A stretch of DNA of 52,718 nt from Comamonadaceae bacterium. GTDB lineage: Bacteria; Pseudomonadota; Gammaproteobacteria; Burkholderiales; Burkholderiaceae_C. Location of the stretch: contig CANKRG010000009.1 of the NCBI GenBank assembly GCA_947485165.1, positions 1 through 52,718 on the forward strand, in the 5' to 3' direction. Within the stretch, counting starts at the first letter, position 1. Each line of letters starts with the position of its first letter. This document shows positions 1-9,500 of this stretch, piece by piece. The position numbers and the translations under genes were made by a program. Below the pieces are notes generated by a model. That model made no database searches. It saw only the letters and a list, made by a program, of their open reading frames with translations, and was not told the DNA's origin.

Positions 1-20
1 GACAAGCTCAGGGCGAACGG
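1..20. repeat. Repeat family B, partial copy at window edge
   Basis: GACAAGCTCAGGGCGAACGG is the right half of the inverted element seen more completely at 16434-16494 and, in diverged form, at 15697-15753. The left part lies outside the window. Read on the minus strand it supplies the TGA that ends plsC (8-10) and its last few codons. Confidence 0.8.
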
Positions 21-766
21 GGATTTGTAGAATACGCTTTCAATGAAGCAATTTCCGTGCGCAAATCTGCCGCCCAAGTGCGGCGGTCTCTGCCATGGGC
101 CCATTGTGGAACGCCATAGGTGGCAACCGCGGCTAAGTTACAAGATTTCAAGGTGCTCCACAGCGAGCCGACCAAGGTTTCATCGCCCACAAAGCTGGCG
201 GCTTGGCTGGTTTTGCCGGTGGCCAAGTCGATGAACGACAGCGCAATGGGTTGTACCGGTGCATCGATGGCGATGGCGGCTTGCAGCAAATTGGCGTGAA
301 AAGGCAGCAAATCGACGCCGTTGCCGGTCGTGCCCTCGGGGAACACGGCGACGATATCGCCATCGGTCAGCGCCTCACACATGTGGTGGACGACGCGCTT
401 GGCATCGCGTCTGGACTCGCGCTCAATGTACAGCGTGCCACCAGCTGTGGTGAGTGTGCCCAATACCGGCCAGTGTTTGATGTCTGACTTACTGACAAAG
501 CGGCAATGCCCTGCGGCGTGGATGACCAAAATGTCCAGCCAAGAAATGTGGTTTGACGCCAACAGCACCGGACCAGCTTTAGGCGGCCTGCCATTTACTA
601 TGAATTTAATAGCAAGTTTGGCAAGTAGTGCGCCGGCCCAAACCTCAATTCGCTTGTTTTTTTGAGGTTGCGTGAGCTTGGGGAAGATGACGTAAACGAC
701 CAGCAAACCATGCAACAGGTGCGCGACGACCTTGGCCAGCTTGACGATGGCTGCAAGGTATCGCAT
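8..766 (-). CDS. plsC: 1-acyl-sn-glycerol-3-phosphate acyltransferase (PlsC family)
   Basis: Acyltransferase that would acylate lysophosphatidate to phosphatidate at the inner membrane. The 252-residue protein has a hydrophobic N-terminal segment (about residues 15-30), the family catalytic NHxxxxD block (H73 and D78 in NHISWLD) and the substrate-binding FPEGTTG block near residues 142-148. It is last in the yqgE-ruvX-pyrR-pyrB-pyrX run: its ATG overlaps the pyrX TAA by one base, which suggests translational coupling. The stop codon and last few codons lie in a family-B repeat (positions 1-20), so the C-terminal tail is repeat-derived. A GCTATTAAATTCATA stretch near 599-615 resembles the hairpin half of repeat A. 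The family call is firm; the exact acyl specificity is not visible. Confidence 0.9.
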   Translation of the reverse strand: MRYLAAIVKLAKVVAHLLHGLLVVYVIFPKLTQPQKNKRIEVWAGALLAKLAIKFIVNGRPPKAGPVLLASNHISWLDILVIHAAGHCRFVSKSDIKHWPVLGTLTTAGGTLYIERESRRDAKRVVHHMCEALTDGDIVAVFPEGTTGNGVDLLPFHANLLQAAIAIDAPVQPIALSFIDLATGKTSQAASFVGDETLVGSLWSTLKSCNLAAVATYGVPQWAHGRDRRTWAADLRTEIASLKAYSTNPRSP

Positions 767-2094
767 TACCTTTCAAAAGCCACATGCCCAGCCACCAGCG
801 TGGCAACCACTTGGCCCGGCAGTTCGTAGCCCGAAAAAGGGGTGTGCTTGCCTTGGCTGCGCAGGGTGTCGTCTGCCACCATCCACATCGCTTTCGGGTC
901 AAAAATGCAAATATCTGCTGTTCCACCTACCACCAATTGGCCCACTGGGCCCAGGCTGGCGTTGGCAAGGGGTACATTCGCCACCAAGACATTCGCCGCC
1001 AAGACTTTAGCCGGTTGGCTGGTTAAGGTGGCTAAAGCTTTGGCCAACGTCAGTGATTTGTCTGTAGCTTCTGACTGCCATTTCAAAGCCAAGCTCAACA
1101 ATAGCTCCAAACCGGTCGCGCCGGCTTCGGCTTCCGCAAAAGGCAAGGTTTTGGCGTCGTCGCTGACGGGCGTGTGGTCAGACACCAGCGCGTCAATCGT
1201 GCCGTCCGCCAATGCGGCGCGCAGGGCGTCGCGGTCGCGTTGTTGGCGCAGCGGCGGGTTCAAGCGGGCGCGGCTGTCGTAGTAGCCTAAATCGGTGTCC
1301 GTCAGGTGCAGAGAATTGATGCTGACATCGCAACTGACCTGCAAGCCGTCAGCCTTGGCTTGTCGCACCAAAGCCACACCCGCCGCACTGCTGATGCGGC
1401 AAATATGGACGCGCGAACCGGTGGTGGCCTTCATCAACTCAAAAATGGTGTGCAAAGCAATCGTTTCGGCCGCCACGGGAATGCCACTCAAACCCATACG
1501 CGTCGCCAAAGCGCCACTGGCAGCCACGCCCTTGCCCAAATGCATGTCCTGCGGACGCAGCCACACGGTGTAGCCAAAGGTGCTGGCGTATTGCAGGGCG
1601 CGCTGCAGCACTTGGGTGTTGGCCAAGGGCACTTCGGCTTGGCTGAAACCCACGCAGCCAGCCTCGGCCAAGCCGACCATCTCCGTCAACACCTCGCCCT
1701 GGAGGTTGACCGTCAACGCACCGAGCGGGAACACATGCGATTGGTGCAGCTTTTCAGCGCGGAATTTGAGCATTTCAACCAAACCGGGCTCGTCCAGCAC
1801 GGGGTCGGTGTCGGGCATGCAGACCAGGCTGGTCACGCCGCCGGCGACGGCAGCGGCCAGCTCGCTTTGCAGCATGCCGGCGTGCTCGTAGCCGGGCTCG
1901 CGCAGGCGGGCGGCCAAATCGACCAGACCGGGGGCGACGATGCAGCCTGTGGCGTCGATCGTTTTATTCGGAACAAAGTCGGACGCTATATTTTTAATAG
2001 CTACCACTTTAGAAGCTGCGACGGCCAGGTCGCATATTTCATCGAAACCTGTGGCGGGGTTGATGACGCGGCCGTTTTTAATGAGGGTTTTCAT
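766..2094 (-). CDS. pyrX: Dihydroorotase-like protein, probably non-catalytic (PyrX)
   Basis: A 442-residue class I dihydroorotase homologue. Active enzymes carry a metal-binding HxH in a DxHxHLREPG context. Here that block reads DLAARLREPG, so both histidines (expected at residues 61 and 63) are replaced by Ala and Arg. The later SDHTP block is kept. In Pseudomonas a comparable inactive paralogue, PyrX, is a structural partner of aspartate transcarbamoylase PyrB, and pyrB lies directly upstream here (43-bp gap). I infer an assembly role; a true dihydroorotase should be encoded elsewhere. The C-terminal part (about residues 365-378) has a 15-bp tandem duplication giving a repetitive Val/Ala/Asn stretch. 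Databases will probably label it dihydroorotase. Confidence 0.88.
   Translation of the reverse strand: MKTLIKNGRVINPATGFDEICDLAVAASKVVAIKNIASDFVPNKTIDATGCIVAPGLVDLAARLREPGYEHAGMLQSELAAAVAGGVTSLVCMPDTDPVLDEPGLVEMLKFRAEKLHQSHVFPLGALTVNLQGEVLTEMVGLAEAGCVGFSQAEVPLANTQVLQRALQYASTFGYTVWLRPQDMHLGKGVAASGALATRMGLSGIPVAAETIALHTIFELMKATTGSRVHICRISSAAGVALVRQAKADGLQVSCDVSINSLHLTDTDLGYYDSRARLNPPLRQQRDRDALRAALADGTIDALVSDHTPVSDDAKTLPFAEAEAGATGLELLLSLALKWQSEATDKSLTLAKALATLTSQPAKVLAANVLVANVPLANASLGPVGQLVVGGTADICIFDPKAMWMVADDTLRSQGKHTPFSGYELPGQVVATLVAGHVAFER
973..1002. repeat. 15-bp tandem duplication inside pyrX
   Basis: Two adjacent near-identical 15-bp units (ACATTCGCCACCAAG, then ACATTCGCCGCCAAG). The unit is a multiple of three, so pyrX stays in frame and gains a short repetitive segment near its C-terminus. 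Confidence 0.75.
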
Positions 2095-2137
2095 AGTCGC
2101 TTTAATTTTTCTGTTTTAGGCTGCTTTTAGGCGTCAT

Positions 2138-3100
2138 TTAAGCATCATTCCCGGCCACGATGCTCATCACCGCCATGCGCACCGCGATGCCAAAGGTCAC
2201 CTGCGGCAAGATCACGCTTTGCTGGCCGTCCACCACGGCGGAGGCTATCTCCACGCCCCGGTTGATCGGGCCGGGGTGCATGACGATGGCGTCGGGCTTG
2301 GCGAGCTGCAGTTTTTCAGGCGTGAGGCCGTAGCTTTTGAAGAATTCCTGGCTGCTCGGCAGCAGCGCGCCCGCCATGCGCTCATTCTGCAGGCGCAGGG
2401 TGATGACGACGTCACAATCTTTGATGCCCTCTTCCAGCGTGTGGCAGACGCGCACACCCATCTGCGCCATGTCGCTGGGCACCAAGGTTTTGGGGCCGAC
2501 CACGCGCACTTCGGCGCAGCCCAGGGTCGTCAAGGCATGGATATCCGAGCGTGCGACGCGGGAATGCAGCACATCGCCCACGATAGCAACGGTGAGGTTG
2601 GAAAAGTCTTTTTTGTAATGCCGGATGGTGAACATGTCCAGCAAGCCCTGCGTCGGGTGCGAATGCCTGCCATCACCGGCGTTGACGACGTGGACGTGGG
2701 GGGCGACGTGCTGGGCGATCAAATACGGCGCACCAGATTCGCCGTGGCGCACGACGAAAATGTCGGCGGCCATGGCGCTCAAATTGGCGATGGTGTCCAA
2801 AAGCGACTCGCCTTTGGAGGCGGAGGAGCGGGCGATGTCGAGGTTGATGACGTCGGCGCTCAGGCGTTTGGCGGCGATCTCAAACGTCGTGCGGGTGCGG
2901 GTGGAGTTTTCAAAAAACAGGTTGAAAACGCTTTTACCGCGCAGCAGCGGGACTTTTTTGACCTCGCGGTCGTTGACCGAGACGAAGTTGGCCGCCGTGT
3001 CCAAAATATGCGTCAAGGTCGCTTTGGGCAGGCCTTCAATCGACAGCAGGTGGATCAACTCGCCGTGCTTGTTGAGCTGGGGATTTCTTTTGTAGAGCAT
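2138..3100 (-). CDS. pyrB: Aspartate carbamoyltransferase catalytic chain
   Basis: Catalyses carbamoyl phosphate plus aspartate to N-carbamoyl-aspartate, the first committed step of pyrimidine synthesis. The 320-residue protein has the carbamoyl-phosphate loop [13 protein letters not shown] (STRTRT at 66-71), the HPTQGLLD block and the C-terminal [11 protein letters not shown] block. It sits between pyrR and pyrX. No pyrI-type regulatory chain gene is present, matching the class of ATCase that assembles with a dihydroorotase-like subunit. Confidence 0.96.
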   Translation of the reverse strand: MLYKRNPQLNKHGELIHLLSIEGLPKATLTHILDTAANFVSVNDREVKKVPLLRGKSVFNLFFENSTRTRTTFEIAAKRLSADVINLDIARSSASKGESLLDTIANLSAMAADIFVVRHGESGAPYLIAQHVAPHVHVVNAGDGRHSHPTQGLLDMFTIRHYKKDFSNLTVAIVGDVLHSRVARSDIHALTTLGCAEVRVVGPKTLVPSDMAQMGVRVCHTLEEGIKDCDVVITLRLQNERMAGALLPSSQEFFKSYGLTPEKLQLAKPDAIVMHPGPINRGVEIASAVVDGQQSVILPQVTFGIAVRMAVMSIVAGNDA

Positions 3101-3137
3101 GCTGTGTCTGTTTTAGGTGTTTTTATGCTGCTGACGT

Positions 3138-3671
3138 TTACGCTTCAGGAGCTACTTTGGTTTGGACTTCAAAGCTGAAGTTACCCGATTCGCTGCGTGC
3201 CAAAGCTAAAGATTGGTTGGCCGGTAAAACAAGTCTGGCAGCGGCAAATTCGGCGTGGATGGGCAACTCACGCCCTCCCCTGTCCACCAACACAGCGAGC
3301 TGCACGCGCTGCGGGCGGCCGTAGTCAAACAACTCGTTGACCACGGCGCGTATGGTGCGGCCGGTGTAGAGCACATCGTCAAACAGCAAAATATCAGCAC
3401 CGGTCACGTCAAAAGGCAAGACGGTTTGACCGCCTGAACTCATGCCACGCTGTGAGAAGTCGTCGCGGTGCATGCTGGATGAAATGGTGCCAAAGGGCTG
3501 TGAACACTTCAAATCTTGCTGCAAACGCTCGACCAACCAAGCGCCGCCGGAGGTGATACCGACCAGCTGAGTTGTCGGTGTGATGCTTTGTTGAACGTAG
3601 CGCAGAAGCTCTTTATAGAGAGCTTCGGCATCTAGCATCAAGGTGCCCGTAGCGGGGCTGTGGGGTGACAT
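3138..3671 (-). CDS. pyrR: PyrR: pyrimidine regulator / uracil phosphoribosyltransferase
   Basis: About 177 residues with a type I phosphoribosyltransferase fold. The PRPP-binding block ILLFDDVLYTGRT lies near residues 94-106, followed by VLVDRGGRELP. In Gram-positives PyrR attenuates pyr mRNA; in proteobacteria its main role is less certain. The ATG at 3671-3669 overlaps the ruvX TGA by one base; a TTG one codon upstream (3674) is also possible. Its place directly ahead of pyrB supports a pyrimidine role. I did not identify an attenuator hairpin in the 37-bp gap to pyrB. Confidence 0.93.
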   Translation of the reverse strand: MSPHSPATGTLMLDAEALYKELLRYVQQSITPTTQLVGITSGGAWLVERLQQDLKCSQPFGTISSSMHRDDFSQRGMSSGGQTVLPFDVTGADILLFDDVLYTGRTIRAVVNELFDYGRPQRVQLAVLVDRGGRELPIHAEFAAARLVLPANQSLALARSESGNFSFEVQTKVAPEA

Positions 3672-4099
3672 CAAGACAAACTCCTTAAAAACTGCTCTAG
3701 GATGATACAGGCTGCGCCGGCATCTGGGTCTTTGGCGCCCATTTCTATGGCCGCAGTGGTGCTGTAGCGTTCATCCACCTCAAACACGGGCAAGGCAAAA
3801 CGGGCATGCAATTGTCGGCCAAATTTTTGCGCTCTGCGGGTATTGTCGTGCGAGGCACCGTCTTGGTAGTAGGGAACGCCGATAACAATCGCATCAGGCT
3901 GCCATTCTTTGATGCGGGCTGCTATCAGCGGCCAGCGGGCATCGCCTTCCGCCTTGATGGTGGCTAAACCTTGTGCGGTGCGCATCAAACGGTTGCCCAC
4001 GGCTACGCCAGTGCGTTTGATGCCAAAATCAAAAGCTAAAAATGACTGATATTGGGTAGGAACTTGAACTTGTGGGGTTTGAGCTGGCATAGCACTCAT
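3671..4099 (-). CDS. ruvX: RuvX/YqgF: putative pre-16S rRNA nuclease / Holliday junction resolvase
   Basis: A protein of about 142 residues with an RNase H-like fold. The N-terminal strand FLAFDFGIKRTGVAVGN holds the first acidic catalytic residue, VDERYST is the middle acidic motif, and DAGAACIILEQFL is the C-terminal acidic helix. The family processes the 16S rRNA 5' end and has been linked to Holliday junction resolution. The ATG at 4099 is chosen because it overlaps the yqgE TGA in an ATGA (4096-4099). An in-frame start at 4129 would add ten residues and a long overlap. Confidence 0.92.
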   Translation of the reverse strand: MSAMPAQTPQVQVPTQYQSFLAFDFGIKRTGVAVGNRLMRTAQGLATIKAEGDARWPLIAARIKEWQPDAIVIGVPYYQDGASHDNTRRAQKFGRQLHARFALPVFEVDERYSTTAAIEMGAKDPDAGAACIILEQFLRSLS

Positions 4100-4707
4100 G
4101 CACGACCTGCCACTGGAGACAGCATCCAAGCCTCAACGCCGAGTAATTTCAGCGCGTGGTCGTAGCGTTTTTCACTGGGGGTGTCGAAAATTACGGCAGT
4201 GTCGGCAGCGACGGTCAACCAGCTGTTGTCGGCCAACTCAGCTTCGAGCTGCCCTTCACCCCAAGACGAATAACCCAAGGAAACCAACACGCGGCTAGGG
4301 CCTGCGCCTGCGGAGATGGCTTCGAGTACATCACGTGAGGTGGTCATTTCTAAACCACCAGGAATCGTCATGCTTGAAGCATAAACGGATTCTCTAGAAG
4401 GCTTGTCACCCGCAGAAGGTGTGCCGTGCATGGTTTCATGCAGCACAAAGCCGCGCTCTGTATACAGCGGGCCGCCTTGGAAAACCGGGGTATTGGTCAA
4501 ATCTTGACGCTGCATCGGCAGATCAACCTTGTCAAACAAGTGCTGCAGGCTCAATTCGCTGGGTTTGTTGATGATCAAGCCCAAAGCGCCGCGTTCGCTG
4601 TGTTCACACAAATAAACGACAGATTTGGTAAAGCCAGAGTCTGCAAGACCGGGCATGGCGATCAAGAAATGATGCGTTAGGTTAATTGGTGCAAAATCAG
4701 CTGACAT
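4096..4707 (-). CDS. yqgE: YqgE/AlgH family protein (DUF179)
   Basis: A 203-residue protein with the hallmark N-terminus of this family, HHFLIAMPGLADSGFTKSVV, then the YLCEHSERGALGLIINKP block. Function is poorly defined; relatives are named AlgH in Pseudomonas. It is the first gene of the coupled minus-strand run and overlaps ruvX by four bases, an arrangement common in proteobacteria. Its start lies only 34 bp from the divergent photolyase gene, so both promoters must be packed into or beyond that gap. Confidence 0.9.
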   Translation of the reverse strand: MSADFAPINLTHHFLIAMPGLADSGFTKSVVYLCEHSERGALGLIINKPSELSLQHLFDKVDLPMQRQDLTNTPVFQGGPLYTERGFVLHETMHGTPSAGDKPSRESVYASSMTIPGGLEMTTSRDVLEAISAGAGPSRVLVSLGYSSWGEGQLEAELADNSWLTVAADTAVIFDTPSEKRYDHALKLLGVEAWMLSPVAGRA

Positions 4708-4741
4708 GACTACATTTTAACGGGAACAGAGACGACAGAAC

Positions 4742-6220
4742 ATGGCTAAAGAATTCAACACAGGTTTAATGTGGTTCAGACGCGATCTACGAACAGATGA
4801 CAATGCGGCGCTGTACCACGCTCTGAAAAGCTGCAAAACCGTGCATTGCGTTTTTATCTTCGACAAAGAAATTTTAGACTCACTGCCACGATCTGATCGC
4901 AGAGTTGAGTTTATTCGTGCGTCTTTGGTCGAGCTGGATGGATCTATTCGTCTACTTGCGAAGAAAGAACAGGCTGGCTTGATCGTTCGGCATGCTTGGG
5001 CGAGTGATGAAATCCCTAAACTGGCACAAGACTTGGCTGTGCAAGCCGTTTTTACCAACCACGACTACGAGCCACTGGCGGTTCACCGTGATGCGCTGGT
5101 ACTTGGAAAATTAGCTGACTCAGGCATTGCCTTTCACACCTTCAAAGACCATGTCATTTTTGAGCGCACCGAGGTGCTCACGCAAATGGGCAAGCCCTAT
5201 GGCGTGTTCACGCCGTATAAAAATGCATGCCTCAAAAAGCTAACCCCGTTCTACTTAAAACCGTACCCTGTTGAAAAATACATGGGTGCTTTGGCGGAAC
5301 GACCCGTTGTACATGGACTTTCTGTGCCAACGCTTGCCGAGATAGATTTTGAGGCAACTAATTTAGCCAAACTCAAAATTCCAACAGGCATGACAGGCGG
5401 GCGGGCGCTGTTCGAAGATTTTTTTGACCGCATGGATGACTACCACGCGACGCGAGACTTCCCAGCGGTCAAAGGTCCGAGCTATTTAGGCGTACATTTG
5501 CGCTTTGGCACAGTCTCTATTCGCAAATTAGCGGCTACAGCGCATCAACGCACCTTGGTGGGCAGCCAAGGCGCAGCTGTTTGGCTGAGTGAATTGATCT
5601 GGCGGGATTTTTATTTTCAAATCCTGAGCAACTTCCCGCACGCAGCTACTGGTGCATTCAAGCCTGAATACGACGCCATCAAATGGGAACATGGTGCACA
5701 AGCAGAGAAACTGTTTAAGGCCTGGTGCGAAGGGCGAACCGGCTACCCTTTGGTAGATGCAGCCATGGCACAGATCAACCAAACCGGCTATATGCACAAC
5801 CGTCTGCGTATGGTGGTTGCCAGTTTTTTAGTCAAAGACTTAGGCATCGACTGGCGCTGGGGTGAACGCTATTTTGCTGACCAGCTCAATGACTTTGATC
5901 AATCAGCCAACAATGGTGGCTGGCAGTGGGCAAGTTCAAGTGGTTGCGATGCGCAACCCTACTTCAGAATTTTTAACCCGACGAGTCAAAGTGAAAAATT
6001 TGATGCAGAGGGGAAATTTATTCGCAAGTATTTGCCGCAGTTAAGCAAGCTGCCAAACGCGACCATTCATGAACCCTGGAATGCCAAGCCTGTAGATTTG
6101 CAGGCTGCCAATGTCGTCCTTGGGGTCAACTATCCGCATCCCATTGTTGACCACGCGCAGGCTAGAGAAAAGACATTGCTTCGATATGCAGTCGTTAAAA
6201 AGTCATTAAAAACCAGTTGA
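4742..6220 (+). CDS. phrB: Deoxyribodipyrimidine photolyase (class I CPD photolyase)
   Basis: Light-driven repair of cyclobutane pyrimidine dimers. The 492-residue protein begins with the antenna-domain signature GLMWFRRDLRTDDNAAL. The FAD-binding C-terminal half has MHNRLRMVVASFLVKDL, WGERYFADQLNDFDQSANNG and the GCDAQPYFRIFNP block that follows it. These class I photolyase blocks are intact. It stands alone, divergent from yqgE and convergent with chpA remnants. Confidence 0.95.
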   Translation: MAKEFNTGLMWFRRDLRTDDNAALYHALKSCKTVHCVFIFDKEILDSLPRSDRRVEFIRASLVELDGSIRLLAKKEQAGLIVRHAWASDEIPKLAQDLAVQAVFTNHDYEPLAVHRDALVLGKLADSGIAFHTFKDHVIFERTEVLTQMGKPYGVFTPYKNACLKKLTPFYLKPYPVEKYMGALAERPVVHGLSVPTLAEIDFEATNLAKLKIPTGMTGGRALFEDFFDRMDDYHATRDFPAVKGPSYLGVHLRFGTVSIRKLAATAHQRTLVGSQGAAVWLSELIWRDFYFQILSNFPHAATGAFKPEYDAIKWEHGAQAEKLFKAWCEGRTGYPLVDAAMAQINQTGYMHNRLRMVVASFLVKDLGIDWRWGERYFADQLNDFDQSANNGGWQWASSSGCDAQPYFRIFNPTSQSEKFDAEGKFIRKYLPQLSKLPNATIHEPWNAKPVDLQAANVVLGVNYPHPIVDHAQAREKTLLRYAVVKKSLKTS

Positions 6221-6246
6221 AGCTGTTCAATGACTTTCTTTACGTT

Positions 6247-6507
6247 TTACATCCATACTTTTTCAGATTCACTTGGTTTTTTAGCGGTATGTTGACGCAA
6301 CACCGTGAGCAAACCTTCTTCCGAATAGGGTTTGCCCAAATAAGCATTAACGCCCAATTCCATTGCCAGATCACGGTGTTAGCTGCTCTGCCGCAACTGG
6401 CGCTAGCACGACATTACCATGTCCTAACTCCGACTCAATCCTTGTACGCGTCAGCATCACTTCACCCGCTTGATTCACGAGGCGATCTAATAAACGAGCT
6501 CGGACTC
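6247..6507 (-). pseudogene. chpA: 3' debris of chpA/pilL (CheA P3 start joined to receiver end)
   Basis: Translating the minus strand just beyond the stop of the long chpA-like frame, one base out of phase, gives VRVRARLLDRLVNQAGEV and MLTRTRIESEL, the start of a CheA-type dimerisation domain. That frame stops soon after. A second frame then gives HRDLAMELGVNAYLGKPYSE and EGLLTVLRQH, the end of a CheY-like receiver, ending at 6247. The kinase, CheW-like and most receiver sequence that should lie between is absent. This is residue of a frameshift plus a large deletion in the 3' part of the hybrid kinase gene. Confidence 0.8.
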
Positions 6508-9500
6508 TTACTGACTGTCTAGATTCGCGTTTTCAGACGTCAAAACACTGGTAGCGGGAGGTTTTACTGCGGTTTTTGCATTCTGAGTACCTAACACGGT
6601 TGGCGAAACGGTATCAGCGTGCGTATTTTTCTGCTCAGTGACGATCTCAGGACGTGTTGAATTTTCGTTTTCATTGTGTTCCTGGACAACACTCAAGCTG
6701 TCTGAAGGTTTGCTAATATTTTCAAAGTTATTTTGTAGCGAATCCAGCCTAGACTGCAAAGGTTCAATTGATTCATGACTCAACTTTTCTGAGCCCATGG
6801 ATTCAATCTCAGACTCCATGCGATGAGATAACTCACCTAATCGCATCGCACCAGCGAGCCTTGCGCTGCCCTTGAGCGTATGAAGCGTCCGCAAAATTTC
6901 AGAACGCGCACTGAAATCGTCACGATTCGATACCCATTGACGCAAAGAACTGCCTATCCGCGACAGAAGTTCACGTGCTTCTTCCTCAAAAATAGGAAAC
7001 AAATCGGGATCAAGCGAATCGACCAATTCAATGTCATCATCATTGATGCGCTTTTGAGTCTGATGATTTTGAATTGATTCTTTAACATTTTTCCTGCTAT
7101 CCATCAATCGAGCACGAGCACTGATATTCACGACGATCGATTGGCTAGCTTGGCTAGCTTGGCTCGCTTGGTTCGCTTGGGAAATCACGGTCTTCAACGG
7201 CAATGCCACAATATTGCTCTCAGGCAAATGTGTTGGCATGAATTTCAGGCTCTCCAATCGAGCGACTACACTTACTTTGGGTTCCTTTAAAAAGCCCGCT
7301 GCGAACTGATGAAGCAGTCGACGGCATTCTTCTGCAACTTGGGCAAATATGACCGCTTCAGTTTCAGTGCCATTTTTATGCTGAAACACTTTATCTAACG
7401 CAGACTCTAATTGTTTTGCCAAGCTAGACAGTTGAAAAAACCCAACTGTGGCTGAGCTGCCGGCTAAAGAGTGTGCAAAATTAACCGTTGAAATGCTGAG
7501 TGGTTTGTGAAATTCAATGGCCCACTCATCCAGTTCAGTCACCAAACATCTGGACCATTCATCTGCCTCATTTAGATACACGTTGTAAAGTGGGATGCCA
7601 ATTTTCAAGGCACCAATAACTTTAAACTGATCTTTATCTTCACTTTCACTTTCACTTTCAACGAGTTGAGAAACCGTAGGTGAAGCTACCGTCTGTAGGA
7701 TTTCTTTTATGTTGACTTCATCAATTCTATTCACTGATGCGTTGTCATTGAGCGGCAGCACCCCTGGGTCATTTGTAGTGTTATCAGGATCAATCAAATC
7801 GACAGTCTTCAACGATTCAACGACGGTGTCTTCGGCAGAAACTGTGCTCTCAGCAGCTGTAATTTCTTGCGGTTGCGCCACAGCAGTTGATAGCTCAAGC
7901 GATTCGAAACTTTCTAAAGCGTCAAGCAATGCCTCATCATCAGTTTCAATTTTTCGCAAACCAGCTAACACTGGTTTCTCGTTCGTGTTGCTTCCTATTA
8001 GATTCGCCAAATCCAAGCGACCCTCGATGCGCATTGCATTATCTACAACGGCTTCTAGAACCGGCTCTACTATTTTCTCTTCTACAGGCTCCGCCAATTC
8101 GGCTGGCGCAAAATTTTCAACTGTTTGCTTGACACGACCCATTAATGGATTGAGTGCACCAACTTTTGCGTCAAATACAAAAAGTTTTTTCACCAACGCA
8201 GGCTGGTAGTTCAGCATGTCGATTAAAAAACCTAGAGCACCTAAATTATTTCCGAGTTTATCCACCCCTCCAGAAACTCGTTCATGCTCAAAATCAAAGT
8301 TTGGCAACCTGAACTCTTCAACATGATCACGCATGCTCATCACAGCGGCACTAGCCTCATCTAGACCTAGCACCGAGAAAATTCCCCGCATCTGTCGCAG
8401 TTTTTCTGGCACGGATTGCAATACCAGAGGTAATGATGGTGCGCGAAAATATTGATCTATAGATTTTTCGATATCGGTTAAACAAATCCGCAACTCGCCA
8501 ACAACGCCACCCATTGACTCTCGATCACTCACCCGGCGATAAAGCTCCTCAATCCAAGGTTCCACAGTTTCGGCTTGTCCACCACTGCTCACGCTCTCAA
8601 TTCGTTGCGCCAATTTTGCAGCGCGCAACGCCACTTCTGAATCATCTGAACCCCAACCCTCAAACACGGCTTCGAGGTACAACATCGCGGTTGCAACCTC
8701 CATGGCAAGCTCGGCACTAGGCGCTTGTTTCGTAACAACAATCAAATCAGAAACATTGGTCAATGCTGCAGCCAATGTGCCACTCGAAGGATACCGCTTG
8801 GTCAACGACTCTGAAACCAGTTTAAATTGTTCAGCCGTACTTCGAATCTTTTGAATATCGCCGCCAGCCAGGGCAGCCCATAACTCTTTCGCAACTACGA
8901 TTCGTTTTTTTGACAAAGCCAATACTGCTGGATCAAAACGCCTAAACTGGCTGATTTCATAATTTACAGCTTGCTCATCCATGAGTGCCCAAGTTTTTTG
9001 CACCACAAACAACGATGGGGAACTCTCCATTTTTTCTATTTTTGCTTGCCCACACAAAAACAACATGTTGTGCATGAATTTGTCTGAAAAAACCCAATCA
9101 CCATGCTTTAAATTATTGTAGTGAACCACAATACCTGCCGCCGTTCTTTTGGCGTAGATATCAACAGGTATTAGTTTTTGTGCGATCGCTTCGAAAAAGG
9201 CTGCACAAATTTTCCAAAATGTGCTCGCTTTGCCATTGGTTTGTGTCTGCGCAAGGCTCAAACTTAGCTGGCTAAGATCATGTGCAGCCGTTGTATCGGC
9301 AGACTGCATAATTTTGAGCAAAGCGGAATCGATCTCGCCTCTTACAGAAGGCGAATAGTCCAAGGAACGAATCGCAAGCATCTCGGGCTGCAACCACTGG
9401 AAGGGCTGCCTGACCCATAAATCTGCGGGGTGAACATGATCAAAACCAGCAAGACCCTTGATATCGCGATATTGAACAAACAAACCCATGGAGGAAACAT

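Noticed and set aside
1306-2130. Long open frame on the plus strand opposite pyrX
   Set aside because: Gln/His-rich antisense translation without motifs; pyrX accounts for the sequence.
2219-3178. Long open frame on the plus strand opposite pyrB
   Set aside because: Antisense to a clearly conserved gene; the translation is low-complexity and shows no family motif, as is usual for codon-biased antisense frames.
6217-6522. A 101-codon plus-strand frame downstream of phrB
   Set aside because: The minus strand of the same DNA encodes recognisable chpA kinase and receiver fragments, which explains the sequence better.
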